The notes beneath the pieces were generated by a model that saw only the letters and a list, made by a program, of their open reading frames with translations, was not told the origin of the DNA and did no database searches. Made by a program: the position numbers and the translations under genes. Below are positions 35,794 to 45,550 of a stretch of 64,000 bases of DNA, in pieces (positions within the stretch are counted from its first letter, which is position 1; each line of letters opens with the position of its first letter). Origin of the DNA: Telluria beijingensis (GTDB lineage Bacteria; Pseudomonadota; Gammaproteobacteria; Burkholderiales; Burkholderiaceae_D); contig NZ_CP132480.1 of NCBI RefSeq assembly GCF_030770395.1, positions 5,877,218 to 5,941,217 on the forward strand. Direction: 5' to 3'.

Positions 35794-36510
35794 ATGGACC
35801 AGATTCCCGACCTTCCCCATATCGACCCGGCACGCCTCGCCCTGCCTTCTGCCGAACGACTCGTCCCGGCCGACCGGCTCGACCACCCGCCACGCATCCT
35901 GATGCTGTATGGCTCGCTGCGCGAGCGTTCCTTCAGCCGCCTGTTGACCGAGGAAGCGGCGCGCATCCTGCGCCACTTCGGCGCCGAAGTGAAGATCTAC
36001 GATCCGGCCGGATTGCCGCTGGTGGGCAGCGTGGCGGACACCCACCCGAAGGTGGTCGAGCTGCGCGAACTATGCATCTGGTCGGAAGGCCAGGTATGGT
36101 GCAGCCCCGAACGCCACGGCGCGGTGACGTCGGTCTTCAAGAACCAGGTCGACTGGATCCCGCTCGAGCAGGGTTCGGTGCGGCCGAGCCAGGGGAAGAC
36201 CCTCGCCGTGATGCAGGTCTGTGGCGGCTCGCAGAGCTTCAACGTGGTCAACACCCTGCGCCTGCTGGGCCGCTGGATGCGCATGTTCACGATTCCGAAC
36301 CAGTCGTCGGTGCCGATGGCGTACAAGGAATTCGGCGACGACGACCGCATGCTCCCGTCGGCCTACTACGAGCGCGTGGTCGATGTGATGGAAGAGCTGT
36401 ACAAGATCACGCTGCTAATGCGCGGCAGCAGCGCCTACCTGACGGAGCGCTACAGCGAGCGCAGCGCGCGTGCGAACCGGGCGATCGATCGCCAGATCGC
36501 GCGCTTGTGA
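35794..36510 (+). CDS. arsH: ArsH, NADPH-dependent organoarsenical oxidase
   Basis: 238 residues of flavodoxin-like fold. [27 protein letters not shown] binds [26 protein letters not shown] and [23 protein letters not shown] are typical ArsH blocks. ArsH oxidises trivalent methylated or aromatic arsenicals to the less toxic pentavalent form. It starts 15 bp after arsB, so it is in the ars operon. Confidence 0.94.
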   Translation: MDQIPDLPHIDPARLALPSAERLVPADRLDHPPRILMLYGSLRERSFSRLLTEEAARILRHFGAEVKIYDPAGLPLVGSVADTHPKVVELRELCIWSEGQVWCSPERHGAVTSVFKNQVDWIPLEQGSVRPSQGKTLAVMQVCGGSQSFNVVNTLRLLGRWMRMFTIPNQSSVPMAYKEFGDDDRMLPSAYYERVVDVMEELYKITLLMRGSSAYLTERYSERSARANRAIDRQIARL

Positions 36511-36601
36511 TCCGCCGCGCATGAACTTCGCGAACCGGTCATCGCCACGCTGGACAACGCTCGCGGATTTCTTATGATGTGAAGTCCCGACCCTGGCCTG
36601 C

Positions 36602-37126
36602 ATGCCGATGACCGATATCCGTCCCGCTTCCCAGCCCGATGCCGAGCCCATCTGCGCCATCTACAACCATTACGTCGCCAGCACCACGATCTCGTTCGAA
36701 GAAGCGCCGGTGTCCGCGGCCGCCATGGCCGCCCGCATCGCCGACGTGACGAACGGCGGCCTGCCCTGGCTCGTGCTGGAGGTGGATGGCGTGGTGGCCG
36801 GCTATGCCTATGCGACCAAGTGGCGCGCCCGCCCGGCCTATCGGCACGCGGTGGAAAGCAGCGTCTATCTCGATCCGGCGCTGGCGGGTCGCGGGCATGG
36901 CCGGCGTCTCTATACGCGCCTGCTCGACGAGTTGCGCATTCGCGGGCTGCACACGGCCATCGCCGGCATCGCCCAGCCGAATGAACGCAGCATCGGGCTG
37001 CACGAGCGCCTGGGATTCCGCAAGGTCGCCCATTTCGGCGAAGTAGGTTTCAAGTTCGGCCGCTGGATCGATGTCGGCTACTGGCAACTGCTGCTGGATC
37101 CGCCCGCGCACGTTGCAACAGGCTGA
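36602..37126 (+). CDS. arsN1: GNAT acetyltransferase of the phosphinothricin/arsinothricin (ArsN1-like) type
   Basis: 174 residues. MPMTDIRPASQPDAEPICAIYNHYVASTTISFEEAP and the end block GFRKVAHFGEVGFKFGRWIDVGYWQLLL match phosphinothricin N-acetyltransferases; the acetyl-CoA loop is DPALAGRGHGRRLYTRLLDEL. In ars operons close relatives (ArsN1) acetylate the antibiotic arsinothricin. The position 91 bp after arsH supports that role; the family alone would also permit phosphinothricin or methionine sulfoximine as substrates. Confidence 0.75.
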   Translation: MPMTDIRPASQPDAEPICAIYNHYVASTTISFEEAPVSAAAMAARIADVTNGGLPWLVLEVDGVVAGYAYATKWRARPAYRHAVESSVYLDPALAGRGHGRRLYTRLLDELRIRGLHTAIAGIAQPNERSIGLHERLGFRKVAHFGEVGFKFGRWIDVGYWQLLLDPPAHVATG

Positions 37127-37153
37127 TGCCGACTCAGAACCGGCGCCGAACGC

Positions 37154-37788
37154 CTATTTCACGGTCAGCAGTGCCCCGCCCATTCCCATGAACAGCAGGC
37201 CCACGCCACGCCGGGCCAGGCGCGCCCGCGCGACGCTCTGCTTCACGCGCCGCTTCAGCCACGCCGCGCCGACCACATGGAACAGGTGCGACAGCAACGT
37301 ACAGGCAGTAAACATCGAGGTGAGCATCAGGAAGCGCGCGATGTCGATACGGTCGGCCGGCATGAACTGCGGGAACACGGCGGTGAAGAACAGGATCGCC
37401 TTGGGGTTGCTCACCCCGATCAGCAGGCCGGCGCGGAAGGTCGCCCGGCGGCTCGCGCGCAGGACCAGCGGCGCTGCCGCGGCGCCTGGCGCCGCGCCCT
37501 CGCGTGCGGCGCGGCGCCAGGTCTGCACGCCGAGATAGATCAGGTAGGCCGCGCCAGCGACCTTGACCAGGCCAAAGGCCAGCGCCGAGGTCTTGAGCAC
37601 CAGCCCGAGGCCGGCCACCGCAGTGGTCGCGACGATGAAGACGCCAAGCGCATTGCCGGCCGAGCTGTAGATGGCCCGGGTCGCTCCCTGGGTCGTGGCG
37701 GTGGTGATTGCCATCACACGCCAGGGCCGGGCGTGAACGCCGCCGCCAGTGAAACGGAAAGAAAAACCAGCCAGGTCGACCAGCCCAT
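37154..37788 (-). pseudogene. LysE/RhtB-type amino-acid exporter broken by a 2-bp insertion
   Basis: A start with ribosome site at 37788 opens MGWSTWLVFLSVSLAAAFTPGPGV, the classical LysE first helix with the TPGPG motif, then meets a TGA at 37714-37716. The expected continuation MAITTATTQGATRAIY begins one base later in another frame and runs 187 residues (37717 to 37154) through the remaining helices. A GTGTGATG run suggests duplication of TG. TGATG at the break would let ribosomes restart, so a split product cannot be excluded. Confidence 0.8.
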
Positions 37789-37885
37789 GCGCTCACCTCG
37801 GCGTCAGGAGATTTCGTTGGAACAACAATGCGCCGAGTATGCCACGCATGCGGCACGGGCGCTGGACGCACCTCGATTGCGCGTG

Positions 37886-39364
37886 CTAATGCCCCGACAG
37901 CATGACATCGCCGTCGTCCTTGTCGTGCACGGCGAACTTGTCGACCATCGTGGCGCTCGCCGCGTTCAGCCCATCGACCTCCACCTGCGCGCCGGCGCGA
38001 CGGAATTTGAGCACGATCTTGTCCAGCGCGCCGATCGCGGTGATGTCCCAGAAGTGGGCCTGGCTGACGTCGATGCGCACCCGGGCCGGCGCCTCGGCGT
38101 AGTCGAACGAATGCACCAGCAGGTCGGATGACGCAAAAAACACCTGGCCCGCGACTCGATAATGGCGCACGCCCGCTTCGTCGAGCCACGCGCTGACGTC
38201 GAGCATCCGGCTGACCTTCTGCGCGAAGAACACGCCCGACAGCAACACGCCGGTCAGCACGCCCTTGGCCAGGTCGTGGGTCGCGACGGTGACGACGACC
38301 GTGGCCAGCATGACGATGCTGGAGCTCGATGGATGCTCGCGCAGGCGGCGAATGGAGGCCCAGTCGAAGGTGCCGATCGAGACCATGATCATCACCGCGA
38401 CCAGCGCCGCCATCGGAATCTGCCGCACCCAATTACCCAGGAACACGACCAGGACCAGCAGCACGACACCGGCGGTGAGGGTCGACAGCCGCCCGCGTCC
38501 GCCTGACTTCACGTTGATTACCGACTGGCCGATCATCGCGCAGCCGGCCATGCCGCCGATGAAGCCGGTGGCGACGTTTGCCACGCCCTGCCCCACGCAT
38601 TCGCGATTCTTGTCGCTGCGGGTATCGGTCATGTCGTCGACGATCGTGGCCGTCATCAGCGATTCGAGCAGGCCGACCACCATCAGCGTGACGGAATACG
38701 GCAAGATGATTTTCAGCGTCTCGAGCGTAAACGGCACGTCCGGCACCAGGAAAGCCGGCAGGCTGTCGGGCAACTGGCCCATGTCGCCCACGGTGCGGAT
38801 ATCCAGGTCCAGCGCGATCGAGACGGCGGTGAGCACGACGATCGTCACCAGCGGCGACGGCACGGCGCGCGTGAGATACGGCAGGCCGTAGATGATCGCG
38901 AGGCCGGCGGCGGTCATCGCGTACACATGCCAGCTGACGTTCGTCAGTTCGGGCAACTGGGCCAGGAAGATCAGGATCGCCAGCGCGTTGACGAAGCCGG
39001 TAACCACCGAACGCGAGACAAAGCGCATCAGGCGCCCGAGCCTGATCCAGCCGGCCATCACCTGCAGCAGTCCGGCGAGGATCGTGGCCGCCAGCAGGTA
39101 GTCGATGCCATGAGTCTTGACCAGGCTGACCATGACCAGCGCCATGGCGCCGGTGGCGGCCGAGATCATGCCGGGACGGCCGCCGAAGAATGCGGTCAGG
39201 GTGGCGATCGAGAACGAGGCATACAGGCCGACTTGCGGATCGACGCCGGCGATGATGGAAAACGCGATCGCCTCGGGAATCAGGGCGAGCGCGACGACGA
39301 GGCCTGCGAGCAGGTCGTTGCGGACGTTGGAGAACCAGTCCTGGCGGATGGTTTGTATGGACAT
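37886..39364 (-). CDS. SulP-family anion transporter with STAS domain
   Basis: 492 residues. The transmembrane domain starts [42 protein letters not shown] (SulP signature), with [33 protein letters not shown] in the middle. The C-terminal STAS domain is short ([37 protein letters not shown]). It probably carries sulfate, bicarbonate or a related anion; the SbtA/BicA-type role is not visible. The 348 bp upstream to the terminator at 39713 hold no recognisable gene. Confidence 0.9.
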   Translation of the reverse strand: MSIQTIRQDWFSNVRNDLLAGLVVALALIPEAIAFSIIAGVDPQVGLYASFSIATLTAFFGGRPGMISAATGAMALVMVSLVKTHGIDYLLAATILAGLLQVMAGWIRLGRLMRFVSRSVVTGFVNALAILIFLAQLPELTNVSWHVYAMTAAGLAIIYGLPYLTRAVPSPLVTIVVLTAVSIALDLDIRTVGDMGQLPDSLPAFLVPDVPFTLETLKIILPYSVTLMVVGLLESLMTATIVDDMTDTRSDKNRECVGQGVANVATGFIGGMAGCAMIGQSVINVKSGGRGRLSTLTAGVVLLVLVVFLGNWVRQIPMAALVAVMIMVSIGTFDWASIRRLREHPSSSSIVMLATVVVTVATHDLAKGVLTGVLLSGVFFAQKVSRMLDVSAWLDEAGVRHYRVAGQVFFASSDLLVHSFDYAEAPARVRIDVSQAHFWDITAIGALDKIVLKFRRAGAQVEVDGLNAASATMVDKFAVHDKDDGDVMLSGH

Positions 39365-39712
39365 GGGGACACCTTCCCCGGCTGTCGTGCCGGGCTTGAA
39401 CGATGGAGGATGCGCGCAGCGCGGTCATGCGGACGCGACGGGCGCGATAAAGCGGCGGCACGAGGTCGCAAGCCGACATCGTGCGCACGAACAATGGGAA
39501 GGTGTATTAAGGCGGGGTGACCGAGCAGAAGTAACCGCGCGGCAGTCCAGCGCCCGCGAAGCAGGCTTGCGCACGTCCCAGGCGCTCGCAACGCGCGCAC
39601 TCGCCGACGCATCGCGTGTGCGGGACTATGGGGGAGTTGGAAGATCGGACGGTCATTGGTTGCTATTTTGCGTTGCCGCACGGGGCGCGGTCAAGCTGTG
39701 CTGCCTCGGAAT

Positions 39713-39742
39713 GAAAAAAGCCACCTCGCGGTGGCTTTTCTC
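39713..39742. terminator. Intrinsic terminator downstream of the tRNA-Ser 3' remnant
   Basis: GAAAAAAGCCACC then its inverse copy GGTGGCTTTTCTC around CGCG: a 7-bp GC-rich stem (GCCACC/GGTGGC) flanked by A and T runs, functional in both directions. It lies 9 bp past the CCA end on the minus strand, as expected for a tRNA gene. Confidence 0.85.
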
Positions 39743-39750
39743 ATGATACT

Positions 39751-39787
<37 letters not shown>

Positions 39788-39789
39788 AC

Positions 39790-39865
39790 TCTTCGCTTTC
39801 GCTACCGTGAGGTGGCGTCTGCGTCGAGGACGCGAGACTATAGCAAGCCGAAGGCCGGTTTGCAA
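39790..39865 (-). promoter_or_regulatory. Stable-RNA promoter and leader in front of the tRNA-Ser 3' part
   Basis: Minus-strand -35 TTGCAA (39860-39865), 17-bp spacer, -10 TATAGT (39837-39842), then a leader that ends in GCGAAAGCGAAGA. The block from TATAGT to GCGAAGA is nearly identical (one 3-bp indel) to 53189-53240 in front of the 5S rRNA gene. Confidence 0.82.
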
Positions 39866-39926
39866 GGATGTCGACTGTGATATCTTAGCCGCCGCATCCA
39901 GCGACCTTCTCTTACATGACCTCCCT

Positions 39927-40958
39927 ATGATTCCTACGATCGCCCCGACCGCCGACGCCGCGCTCTCCCATTCCTTGGCAGACGCCATCAATAACAAGAC
40001 CAAGCCCCTCGGCAGCCTGGGACGACTGGAATCCCTCGCCGCCCAGCTGGGCCTGATCCAGCGCGCAACGACGGTAAGCATCGACCAGCCCGCGATCCTG
40101 GTCTTCGCCGCCGACCACGGCGTGGTGGCCGAGGGCATCTCCGCCTTCCCGCAAGATGTCACATGGCAGATGGTCGAGAACTTCCTGGCCAATGGCGCGG
40201 CCATCAATGTATTCGCCCGCCAGAACGGCTGCGCGCTGCACGTGATCGACGCCGGCGTAAACCACGATTTCGGCGCACGTCCCCAGCTCGTGCACCGCAA
40301 GGTCGCCAACGGCACCCGCAACTTCGCGCTCGAACAGGCGATGTCCGCGCAAGAATGCACGGCCGCGCTCGAACACGGCATGGCCCTGGCGCGCGACCTG
40401 CCCGGCACCGTGGTCGGCTTCGGCGAGATGGGCATCGGTAACACGACGGCGGCCGCGGCCCTGATGCACAAGCTCACCGGGCAACCGCTGATGCGCTGCG
40501 TGGGCGCCGGCACCGGTCTCACGCCCGACGGCATCCGCCACAAGGCCGACGTCATCGCGGCAGCCGTGGCGCGCCACGCCCATGCGGTGCGGCCGCTCGA
40601 GGTGCTGGCCACCTTCGGCGGCTTCGAGATCGCGATGATGGCCGGCGCCATGCTCAAGGCGGCCGAGCTGCGCAAGGTGCTGCTGATCGATGGCTTCATC
40701 GTCACCAGCGCCTTGCTGGTGGCCGCGCGCCTGCAGCCGGACATCCTCGACTACTGCGTGTTCTCTCACTGCTCGGGCGAGCATGGCCACGCCCTGCTGC
40801 TCGAGGAACTCGGCGCCCAGCCGCTACTCGACCTCGACCTGCGCCTGGGCGAAGGCACCGGCAGCGCGCTCGCCCTGCCCCTGCTGCACGCCGCCGCCAA
40901 CTTCCTCAACGAGATGGCCACCTTCGCCTCGGCCCAGGTCAGCGAACGCTCGGCATGA
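39927..40958 (+). CDS. cobT: CobT, nicotinate-nucleotide-dimethylbenzimidazole phosphoribosyltransferase
   Basis: 343 residues from ATG 39927. NNKTKPLGSLGRLESLAAQLGLIQ, ILVFAADHGVVAEGISAFPQDVTWQM, VGFGEMGIGNTTAAAALMHKLTG and DYCVFSHCSGEHGHALLLEELG are CobT blocks; the catalytic Glu lies near the C-terminus (LRLGEGTGSALALPLL). It makes alpha-ribazole 5'-phosphate for the lower ligand. It is the first gene of cobT-cobS-cobC; the cobS start overlaps by 4 bp. Confidence 0.95.
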   Translation: MIPTIAPTADAALSHSLADAINNKTKPLGSLGRLESLAAQLGLIQRATTVSIDQPAILVFAADHGVVAEGISAFPQDVTWQMVENFLANGAAINVFARQNGCALHVIDAGVNHDFGARPQLVHRKVANGTRNFALEQAMSAQECTAALEHGMALARDLPGTVVGFGEMGIGNTTAAAALMHKLTGQPLMRCVGAGTGLTPDGIRHKADVIAAAVARHAHAVRPLEVLATFGGFEIAMMAGAMLKAAELRKVLLIDGFIVTSALLVAARLQPDILDYCVFSHCSGEHGHALLLEELGAQPLLDLDLRLGEGTGSALALPLLHAAANFLNEMATFASAQVSERSA

Positions 40959-41737
40959 CCCACCAGCTGCGGCTGTTCTTCATCGCGCTGCAGTTCTTCA
41001 CGCGATTGCCGATTCCGCGCTGGGTCGGTTTCGACCCAAGCTGGCTGAATCACGCTTCGCGCTACTTTGCGCTGGTCGGTGTCGTGGTCGGCGCCATCGG
41101 CGCGGCCGTGTACCTGCTGGCCGCGCAGTTCCTGCCGGCGGCGGTGGCCGCCGTGCTGTCCACCGCCGCCACCATCTACCTCACCGGCGCCTTCCATGAA
41201 GACGGCTTCGCCGATACCTGCGATGGCCTGGGCGGCGGCATGACAAAGGAGCGCGCGCTCGAGATCATGAAGGATTCGCGGGTCGGCGCCTATGGCGCGA
41301 TCGGCATCGTCTGCATGCTCGGCGCCAAGCTGGCGGCGCTGGCCAGTCTGCCGCCCGCCAGCGCCATCGGCGCGTTGCTGCTGGCCCATCCCCTGTCGCG
41401 CCTGGCCGCCACGGCCCTGATCTGGCAGATGGAGTACGCGCGCGCCGAGGGCAAGGCCAAGCCGCTGGCTGTGCGCATGAGCGACAAGGAATTCGGTATC
41501 GCCGCGCTCACCGTGCTGCTGCCTGCGCTTGGCCTGCTGGCCTTCGGCCTGCTCGACCTGGCCGCGATCACAGCCGCGGTGGTCTCGACCCTGCTCGCGA
41601 CCGGCTGGCTCGCGCGAAAGTTCACGCGCCGCTTGCAGGGCTATACCGGCGACTGCCTCGGCGCGGTGCAGCAGTTGGCCGAAGTGGCGATCTACATCGC
41701 GGTGCTGGCCACGCTCGGCCGCGGCGCGCTGGCCTGA
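40955..41737 (+). CDS. cobS: CobS, adenosylcobinamide-GDP ribazoletransferase
   Basis: 260-residue integral membrane protein with about six helices. FFIALQFFTRLPIPRWVGFDPSWLNHASRYFALVGVVVG at the N-terminus and FHEDGFADTCDGLGGGMTKERALEIMKDSRVGAYG in the active region are CobS signatures; the acidic DGFADTCDG cluster binds metal. It joins alpha-ribazole and adenosylcobinamide-GDP, the last step of cobalamin assembly. Coupled with cobT (ATGA) and cobC (1-bp overlap). Confidence 0.95.
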   Translation: MTHQLRLFFIALQFFTRLPIPRWVGFDPSWLNHASRYFALVGVVVGAIGAAVYLLAAQFLPAAVAAVLSTAATIYLTGAFHEDGFADTCDGLGGGMTKERALEIMKDSRVGAYGAIGIVCMLGAKLAALASLPPASAIGALLLAHPLSRLAATALIWQMEYARAEGKAKPLAVRMSDKEFGIAALTVLLPALGLLAFGLLDLAAITAAVVSTLLATGWLARKFTRRLQGYTGDCLGAVQQLAEVAIYIAVLATLGRGALA

Positions 41738-42279
41738 TGCGGCTCTACCTGGTGCGCCATCCGCGGCCCGACGTGGCGGCCGGGCACTGCTATGGCCGCA
41801 GCGACCTGGCTGCGAATGTGGACGACGTCGAACGGGTGCTGGCGGCGCTGGCGGGCCAGGGCCTGCCCGGCGCGATGCCGGTCTACGCCAGCCCGCTCGC
41901 CCGCAGCGCCGTGCTGGCGCATCGACTCTCGCCAGCGCCGGCATTCGACGCGCGCCTGGCCGAGATGGACTTCGGCGCCTGGGAAATGCGCAGCTGGGAC
42001 GACATCCCCCGCGACGAGATCGATGCGTGGAGCGCCGACCTGCTGCATTACCGCCCCGGCGGCGGCGAAAGCGTGCTGCAGGTGGCCGCGCGGGTGGCCG
42101 GCTTCTACGCCGACATCCGGCGCGCGGGACATGCGCAGGCGCTCGCGGTCTGCCACGCCGGCACCATGCGCCTCCTGCATTCGCTGCATCTTGGCGGCAC
42201 GCTGGCCGAGGCCGCGCTGCGCGCCGCGCAGGCGCCACACCGCATCGGCTACGGCGAAGCGATGCTGCTGGAAATCTGA
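41737..42279 (+). CDS. cobC: CobC-type alpha-ribazole phosphatase (histidine phosphatase family)
   Basis: 180 residues. LYLVRHPRPDVAAGHCYGRSDL is the RHG phosphatase motif (RHP here), with YASPLARSAVLAHRL, LAEMDFGAWEMRSWDDI and ALAVCHAGTMRLLHSL carrying the second His. It removes phosphate in nucleotide-loop assembly. Its stop lies inside the promoter of the riboswitch-controlled btuB operon. Confidence 0.88.
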   Translation: MRLYLVRHPRPDVAAGHCYGRSDLAANVDDVERVLAALAGQGLPGAMPVYASPLARSAVLAHRLSPAPAFDARLAEMDFGAWEMRSWDDIPRDEIDAWSADLLHYRPGGGESVLQVAARVAGFYADIRRAGHAQALAVCHAGTMRLLHSLHLGGTLAEAALRAAQAPHRIGYGEAMLLEI

Positions 42280-42305
42280 CAAGGCCCTGGACAACGCCTT
42301 ATAAT
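42276..42305 (+). promoter_or_regulatory. Promoter of the riboswitch-controlled btuB operon
   Basis: -35 CTGACA (42276-42281), 18-bp spacer, -10 TATAAT (42300-42305). The -35 overlaps the cobC stop codon. Transcription would start about 42312, just before the riboswitch. Confidence 0.72.
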
Positions 42306-42312
42306 GGGCGCG

Positions 42313-42517
42313 TTTTGGTGCTCGCGCCTGCGCTCGCAGTCGCAGTTAAACGGGAAACACGACGCTTCTTCGACAAGCCAACGTGTGCTGCCCCCGCAAC
42401 GGTAAGCAAGTGCCGCCCACCCTCTTCGGGCCACGCGGCAAACCGTCCCCTCATACCACTGTGCTTTTCCAGCATGGGAAGGTCGGACGGCCATACTTGT
42501 CAGCCCGGATACCGGCC
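42313..42517 (+). promoter_or_regulatory. Cobalamin riboswitch
   Basis: The conserved elements occur in order: TTTTGGTGC at the start, AAACGGGAAACACG, GTGCTGCCCCCGCAACGG with GTAAGC, CCACTGTG, TGGGAAGG, and the closing B12 box CAGCCCGGATACCGGCC (42501-42517). It sits in the leader of btuB, 83 bp before the ATG, and should lower expression when adenosylcobalamin is plentiful. It fills most of the 320-bp space between cobC and btuB. Confidence 0.95.
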
Positions 42518-42599
42518 AAAAGGTGGCGTCGCCTCGCGCGATGCCGTTCAATCTGGCCTACGGGGACGTCGGCTGGTTGTCCTTTATAAGAATCGATTC

Positions 42600-44465
42600 A
42601 TGAATTTTCCAGTCACCCGGCAAGCCGCCGCGGTCTCGCTCGCCCTCGCCGTCATCTCGTCCGCCGCCTTCGCCGACGCTCCCGCACCGACAGGTGCGCC
42701 TGACGCCATTCCCACCGCCGACACCGTCGTCGTCACCGCGACCCGCAACGCGCAGCGCGCCGGCGACGTCATCGCCGACACCACCGTCGTCGGCGCCGAA
42801 GAAATCGCGCGCTCGGGCGCCGGTTCGGTGGCCGACATCCTGCAGCGCCAGCGCGGCATCGAGATCTCGCGCAACGGCGCGGCCGGCACCAGCACCAACG
42901 TCTTCATCCGCGGCGCCAATGCCAACCAGTCGGTGGTCCTGGTCGACGGCGTGCGCTTCGGCTCGGCCACCTCCGGCACCGCGAGCTGGAACGCGATCCC
43001 CCTGGGCGCCATCGACCGCATCGAGATCGTCTACGGTCCGCTGAGCACCCTGTATGGCGCCGACGCCATCGCCGGCGTGATCCAGATCTTCACCCGCAAG
43101 GGCGAAGGCGCTCCAGTGGTCACCGGTTCGGTCGGCGTGGGCAGCAACGCGACGCGCCAGGCTGACGCCGGCATCTACGGCAGCAGCGGCGGCCCGAACG
43201 CCATCAGCTACGCGTTCGGCGCCGGCTATGAAGATTCGGACGGCTTCTCGTCCACCCGCCCCGGCGCCTCGGGCTACAACCCGGACGAAGACGGCTACCG
43301 CCGCCGCAACGCCAACGGGCGCGTAGCCATGGCGCTGGCGCCGGGCCACGAAATCGGCGCCCAGTTCCTGGTCAGCCGCCTGTTCAGCCGCTACGACAGC
43401 GGCACCGCCAATTACGACGTCCACAGCGACAACGAACTGAATACCGCTGCGGTCTTCATGCGCAACCAGTTCCTGCCGAACTGGCACAGCACGCTGCAGT
43501 ACGCGCGCTCGGAAGACAAGTCGGGCAACTTCACCAACGCGACCCCATCCGGCGCCAGCCAGATCGACACCGAGCAGGACGAATTCAGCTGGCAGAACGA
43601 CATCGCTATCGGCCGCGACACCCTGCAACTGCTGTACACGCACCGCAAGGAAGAGGTGCCGACGATGAAACGCTCGCGCATCACCAACTCGTACGCCGCC
43701 GCCTACTCGGCCAAGCGCGGCGCCCACCTGCTGGACGTCAGCGCGCGCCACGACCGCTCGGTCTACGGAAGCAAGAATACCGGCGCCGCCGGCTATGGCT
43801 ACGACTTCGGTAACGGCCTGCGTGCCACCGCCAGCGTCGGCACGAGCTTCCGCGCACCGACCTTCAACGAGCTGTACTTCCCCGGCTTCGGCCTGTCGAC
43901 CAACCAGCCCGAAAAAGGCCGCAACCGCGAAGTGGGCCTGCGCTACGACGGCAATGGCTACCAGCTGGACGCGACCTACTTCCACAACCGCCTGACCGAC
44001 ATGATTGTCTCGAGCACCCCGTGCCCGGATGGCGTCAATCGCAGCTGCGCCTACAACGTCAACGAAGGCAAGCTCGAAGGCTTGTCTCTGGCCGCCAGTA
44101 CCCGCCTGATGGACGTCAACCTGCGCGCGAGCCTCGACTGGCAGGATCCGCGCGATGAAACCACCGGCAAGCAGCTGGCGCGCCGCGCGAAGAAACACGC
44201 CAATTTTGGCGCCGACTACACGATGGGCGCGCTCAAGACCGGTGTCGAACTGACCGTGTCGGGCGAGCGCTTCGATGACGCTGCCAACAATCGTCGCCTG
44301 GGCGGCTACGGCCTGCTCAACCTGTACACGACCTGGCAGTTCACGCCCGACTGGTCGCTGCTGATGCGCCTGGATAACGTCGCCGACAAGAAGTATGAAA
44401 TCGCGCGCAACTATGGCACCGCCGGTCGCACCTGGTTTGCGGCCCTGCGCTACGGCATCCGTTAA
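42600..44465 (+). CDS. btuB: TonB-dependent vitamin B12 receptor BtuB
   Basis: 621 residues with signal peptide MNFPVTRQAAAVSLALAVISSAAFA. The TonB box is TVVVTATRN; the plug includes ILQRQRGIEISRNGAAGTSTNVFIRGANANQSVVLVDGVRFGSATSG and IDRIEIVYGPLSTLYGADAIAGVIQIFTRKG. The rest forms the beta barrel, ending AALRYGIR. It imports cobalamin across the outer membrane; the riboswitch upstream and btuC/btuD downstream fix the substrate. Confidence 0.95.
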   Translation: MNFPVTRQAAAVSLALAVISSAAFADAPAPTGAPDAIPTADTVVVTATRNAQRAGDVIADTTVVGAEEIARSGAGSVADILQRQRGIEISRNGAAGTSTNVFIRGANANQSVVLVDGVRFGSATSGTASWNAIPLGAIDRIEIVYGPLSTLYGADAIAGVIQIFTRKGEGAPVVTGSVGVGSNATRQADAGIYGSSGGPNAISYAFGAGYEDSDGFSSTRPGASGYNPDEDGYRRRNANGRVAMALAPGHEIGAQFLVSRLFSRYDSGTANYDVHSDNELNTAAVFMRNQFLPNWHSTLQYARSEDKSGNFTNATPSGASQIDTEQDEFSWQNDIAIGRDTLQLLYTHRKEEVPTMKRSRITNSYAAAYSAKRGAHLLDVSARHDRSVYGSKNTGAAGYGYDFGNGLRATASVGTSFRAPTFNELYFPGFGLSTNQPEKGRNREVGLRYDGNGYQLDATYFHNRLTDMIVSSTPCPDGVNRSCAYNVNEGKLEGLSLAASTRLMDVNLRASLDWQDPRDETTGKQLARRAKKHANFGADYTMGALKTGVELTVSGERFDDAANNRRLGGYGLLNLYTTWQFTPDWSLLMRLDNVADKKYEIARNYGTAGRTWFAALRYGIR

Positions 44466-44527
44466 GCTATCAACCCCACGCCCGCGGCAGCGATGCCGCG
44501 GGCAACCGATCAACCATCAGGGCCAGC

Positions 44528-45550
44528 ATGCAAGCATCCGTCCCTCCGCTCCGCCAACGCGCCACGCTCATCGTGGGCGCCATGCTGGCGTTTTCCATCG
44601 CCACCCTGCTGTTCGCGGGCATGACCGGCTCGATCCGGGTGCCGCTCGACGAGATTCCCGACGCCCTGCGCCAGCTGGCCAACGGCCAACCGGACTCACT
44701 TTCCGCCTCGCTGCTCGAGCTGCGCGCCAGCCGCGCGCTGGTGGCGTTCGCGACCGGCGGCGCGCTGGCCCTGGCCGGCCTGATGATGCAGGCGCTGCTG
44801 CGCAATCCGCTGGCCGACCCGTATGTGCTGGGCGTCTCGTCCGGCGCCTCGGTCGGGGCCCTGCTGGCCCTGCTGCTGTCGGCCTCCGTGCTGGTGGTCG
44901 ATGCGGCCGCGCTGGCGGGCGCCATCGGGGTAGCGATGCTGCTGTACCTGCTGGCGCGGCGCGACCTGCGCAGCGGTCAGGCGGCCGAGGGTGGCGCCTC
45001 GATGCTGCTGCTGACCGGCGTGATCGTCTCGGCCCTGTGCGGCTCGATCGTCACCCTGATGCTGGCGATCGCGCCCGAGGGCCGCTTGCGCAGCATGATC
45101 TTCTGGCTGATCGGCGACCTGGCCGGCGCGCCGCTGCGCGTGGTGCCGTGGCTGGTGCTGGCCGGCTGCCTATTGTTCGCCATGCGCAATGCGCGCGCTA
45201 TGAACATGGTCGCGCTGCATGCCGAGAACGCGGTGACGCTGGGCGTGCGCGTCGGCGCGCTGCGCAAGGGCCTGTTCTTCGTCTCGGCCCTGCTCACCGC
45301 CAGCGCCGTCACCAGCGCCGGTTCGATTGGCTTCGTCGGCCTGATCGTCCCTCACGCCTGCCGCTTCGCCTTCGGGCCCGACCACCGGGTGCTGATCCCG
45401 GCCGTCGCGCTGGCGGGCGGCGCCTTCCTGGTGTTGTGCGATACGCTGGCGCGCACCATCGTGGCACCGCAGCAGTTGCCGGTCGGCGCCATCACGGCAA
45501 TGATCGGGGCTCCGGTCTTCCTCTACCAGTTGCACCGGCTGCGCAAATGA
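44528..45550 (+). CDS. btuC: BtuC-type ABC transporter permease (FecCD family)
   Basis: 340 residues with about 10 helices. FATGGALALAGLMMQALLRNPLADPYVLGVSSGASVGAL is the FecCD signature; GSIGFVGLIVPHACRFAFGPDHRVLIP is the coupling region contacting BtuD. It forms the inner-membrane channel for cobalamin. The stop overlaps the btuD start (ATGA). Confidence 0.93.
   Translation: MQASVPPLRQRATLIVGAMLAFSIATLLFAGMTGSIRVPLDEIPDALRQLANGQPDSLSASLLELRASRALVAFATGGALALAGLMMQALLRNPLADPYVLGVSSGASVGALLALLLSASVLVVDAAALAGAIGVAMLLYLLARRDLRSGQAAEGGASMLLLTGVIVSALCGSIVTLMLAIAPEGRLRSMIFWLIGDLAGAPLRVVPWLVLAGCLLFAMRNARAMNMVALHAENAVTLGVRVGALRKGLFFVSALLTASAVTSAGSIGFVGLIVPHACRFAFGPDHRVLIPAVALAGGAFLVLCDTLARTIVAPQQLPVGAITAMIGAPVFLYQLHRLRK

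Noticed and set aside
39365..39712. Hidden gene or RNA in the 348-bp space upstream of the SulP gene
   Set aside because: I found no frame with family features and no clear RNA structure other than the terminator at its end.
44460..44530. Second riboswitch before btuC
   Set aside because: The 62-bp gap is too short and lacks a B12 box; it holds only a short GC-rich hairpin (CCCGCGG/CCGCGGG).
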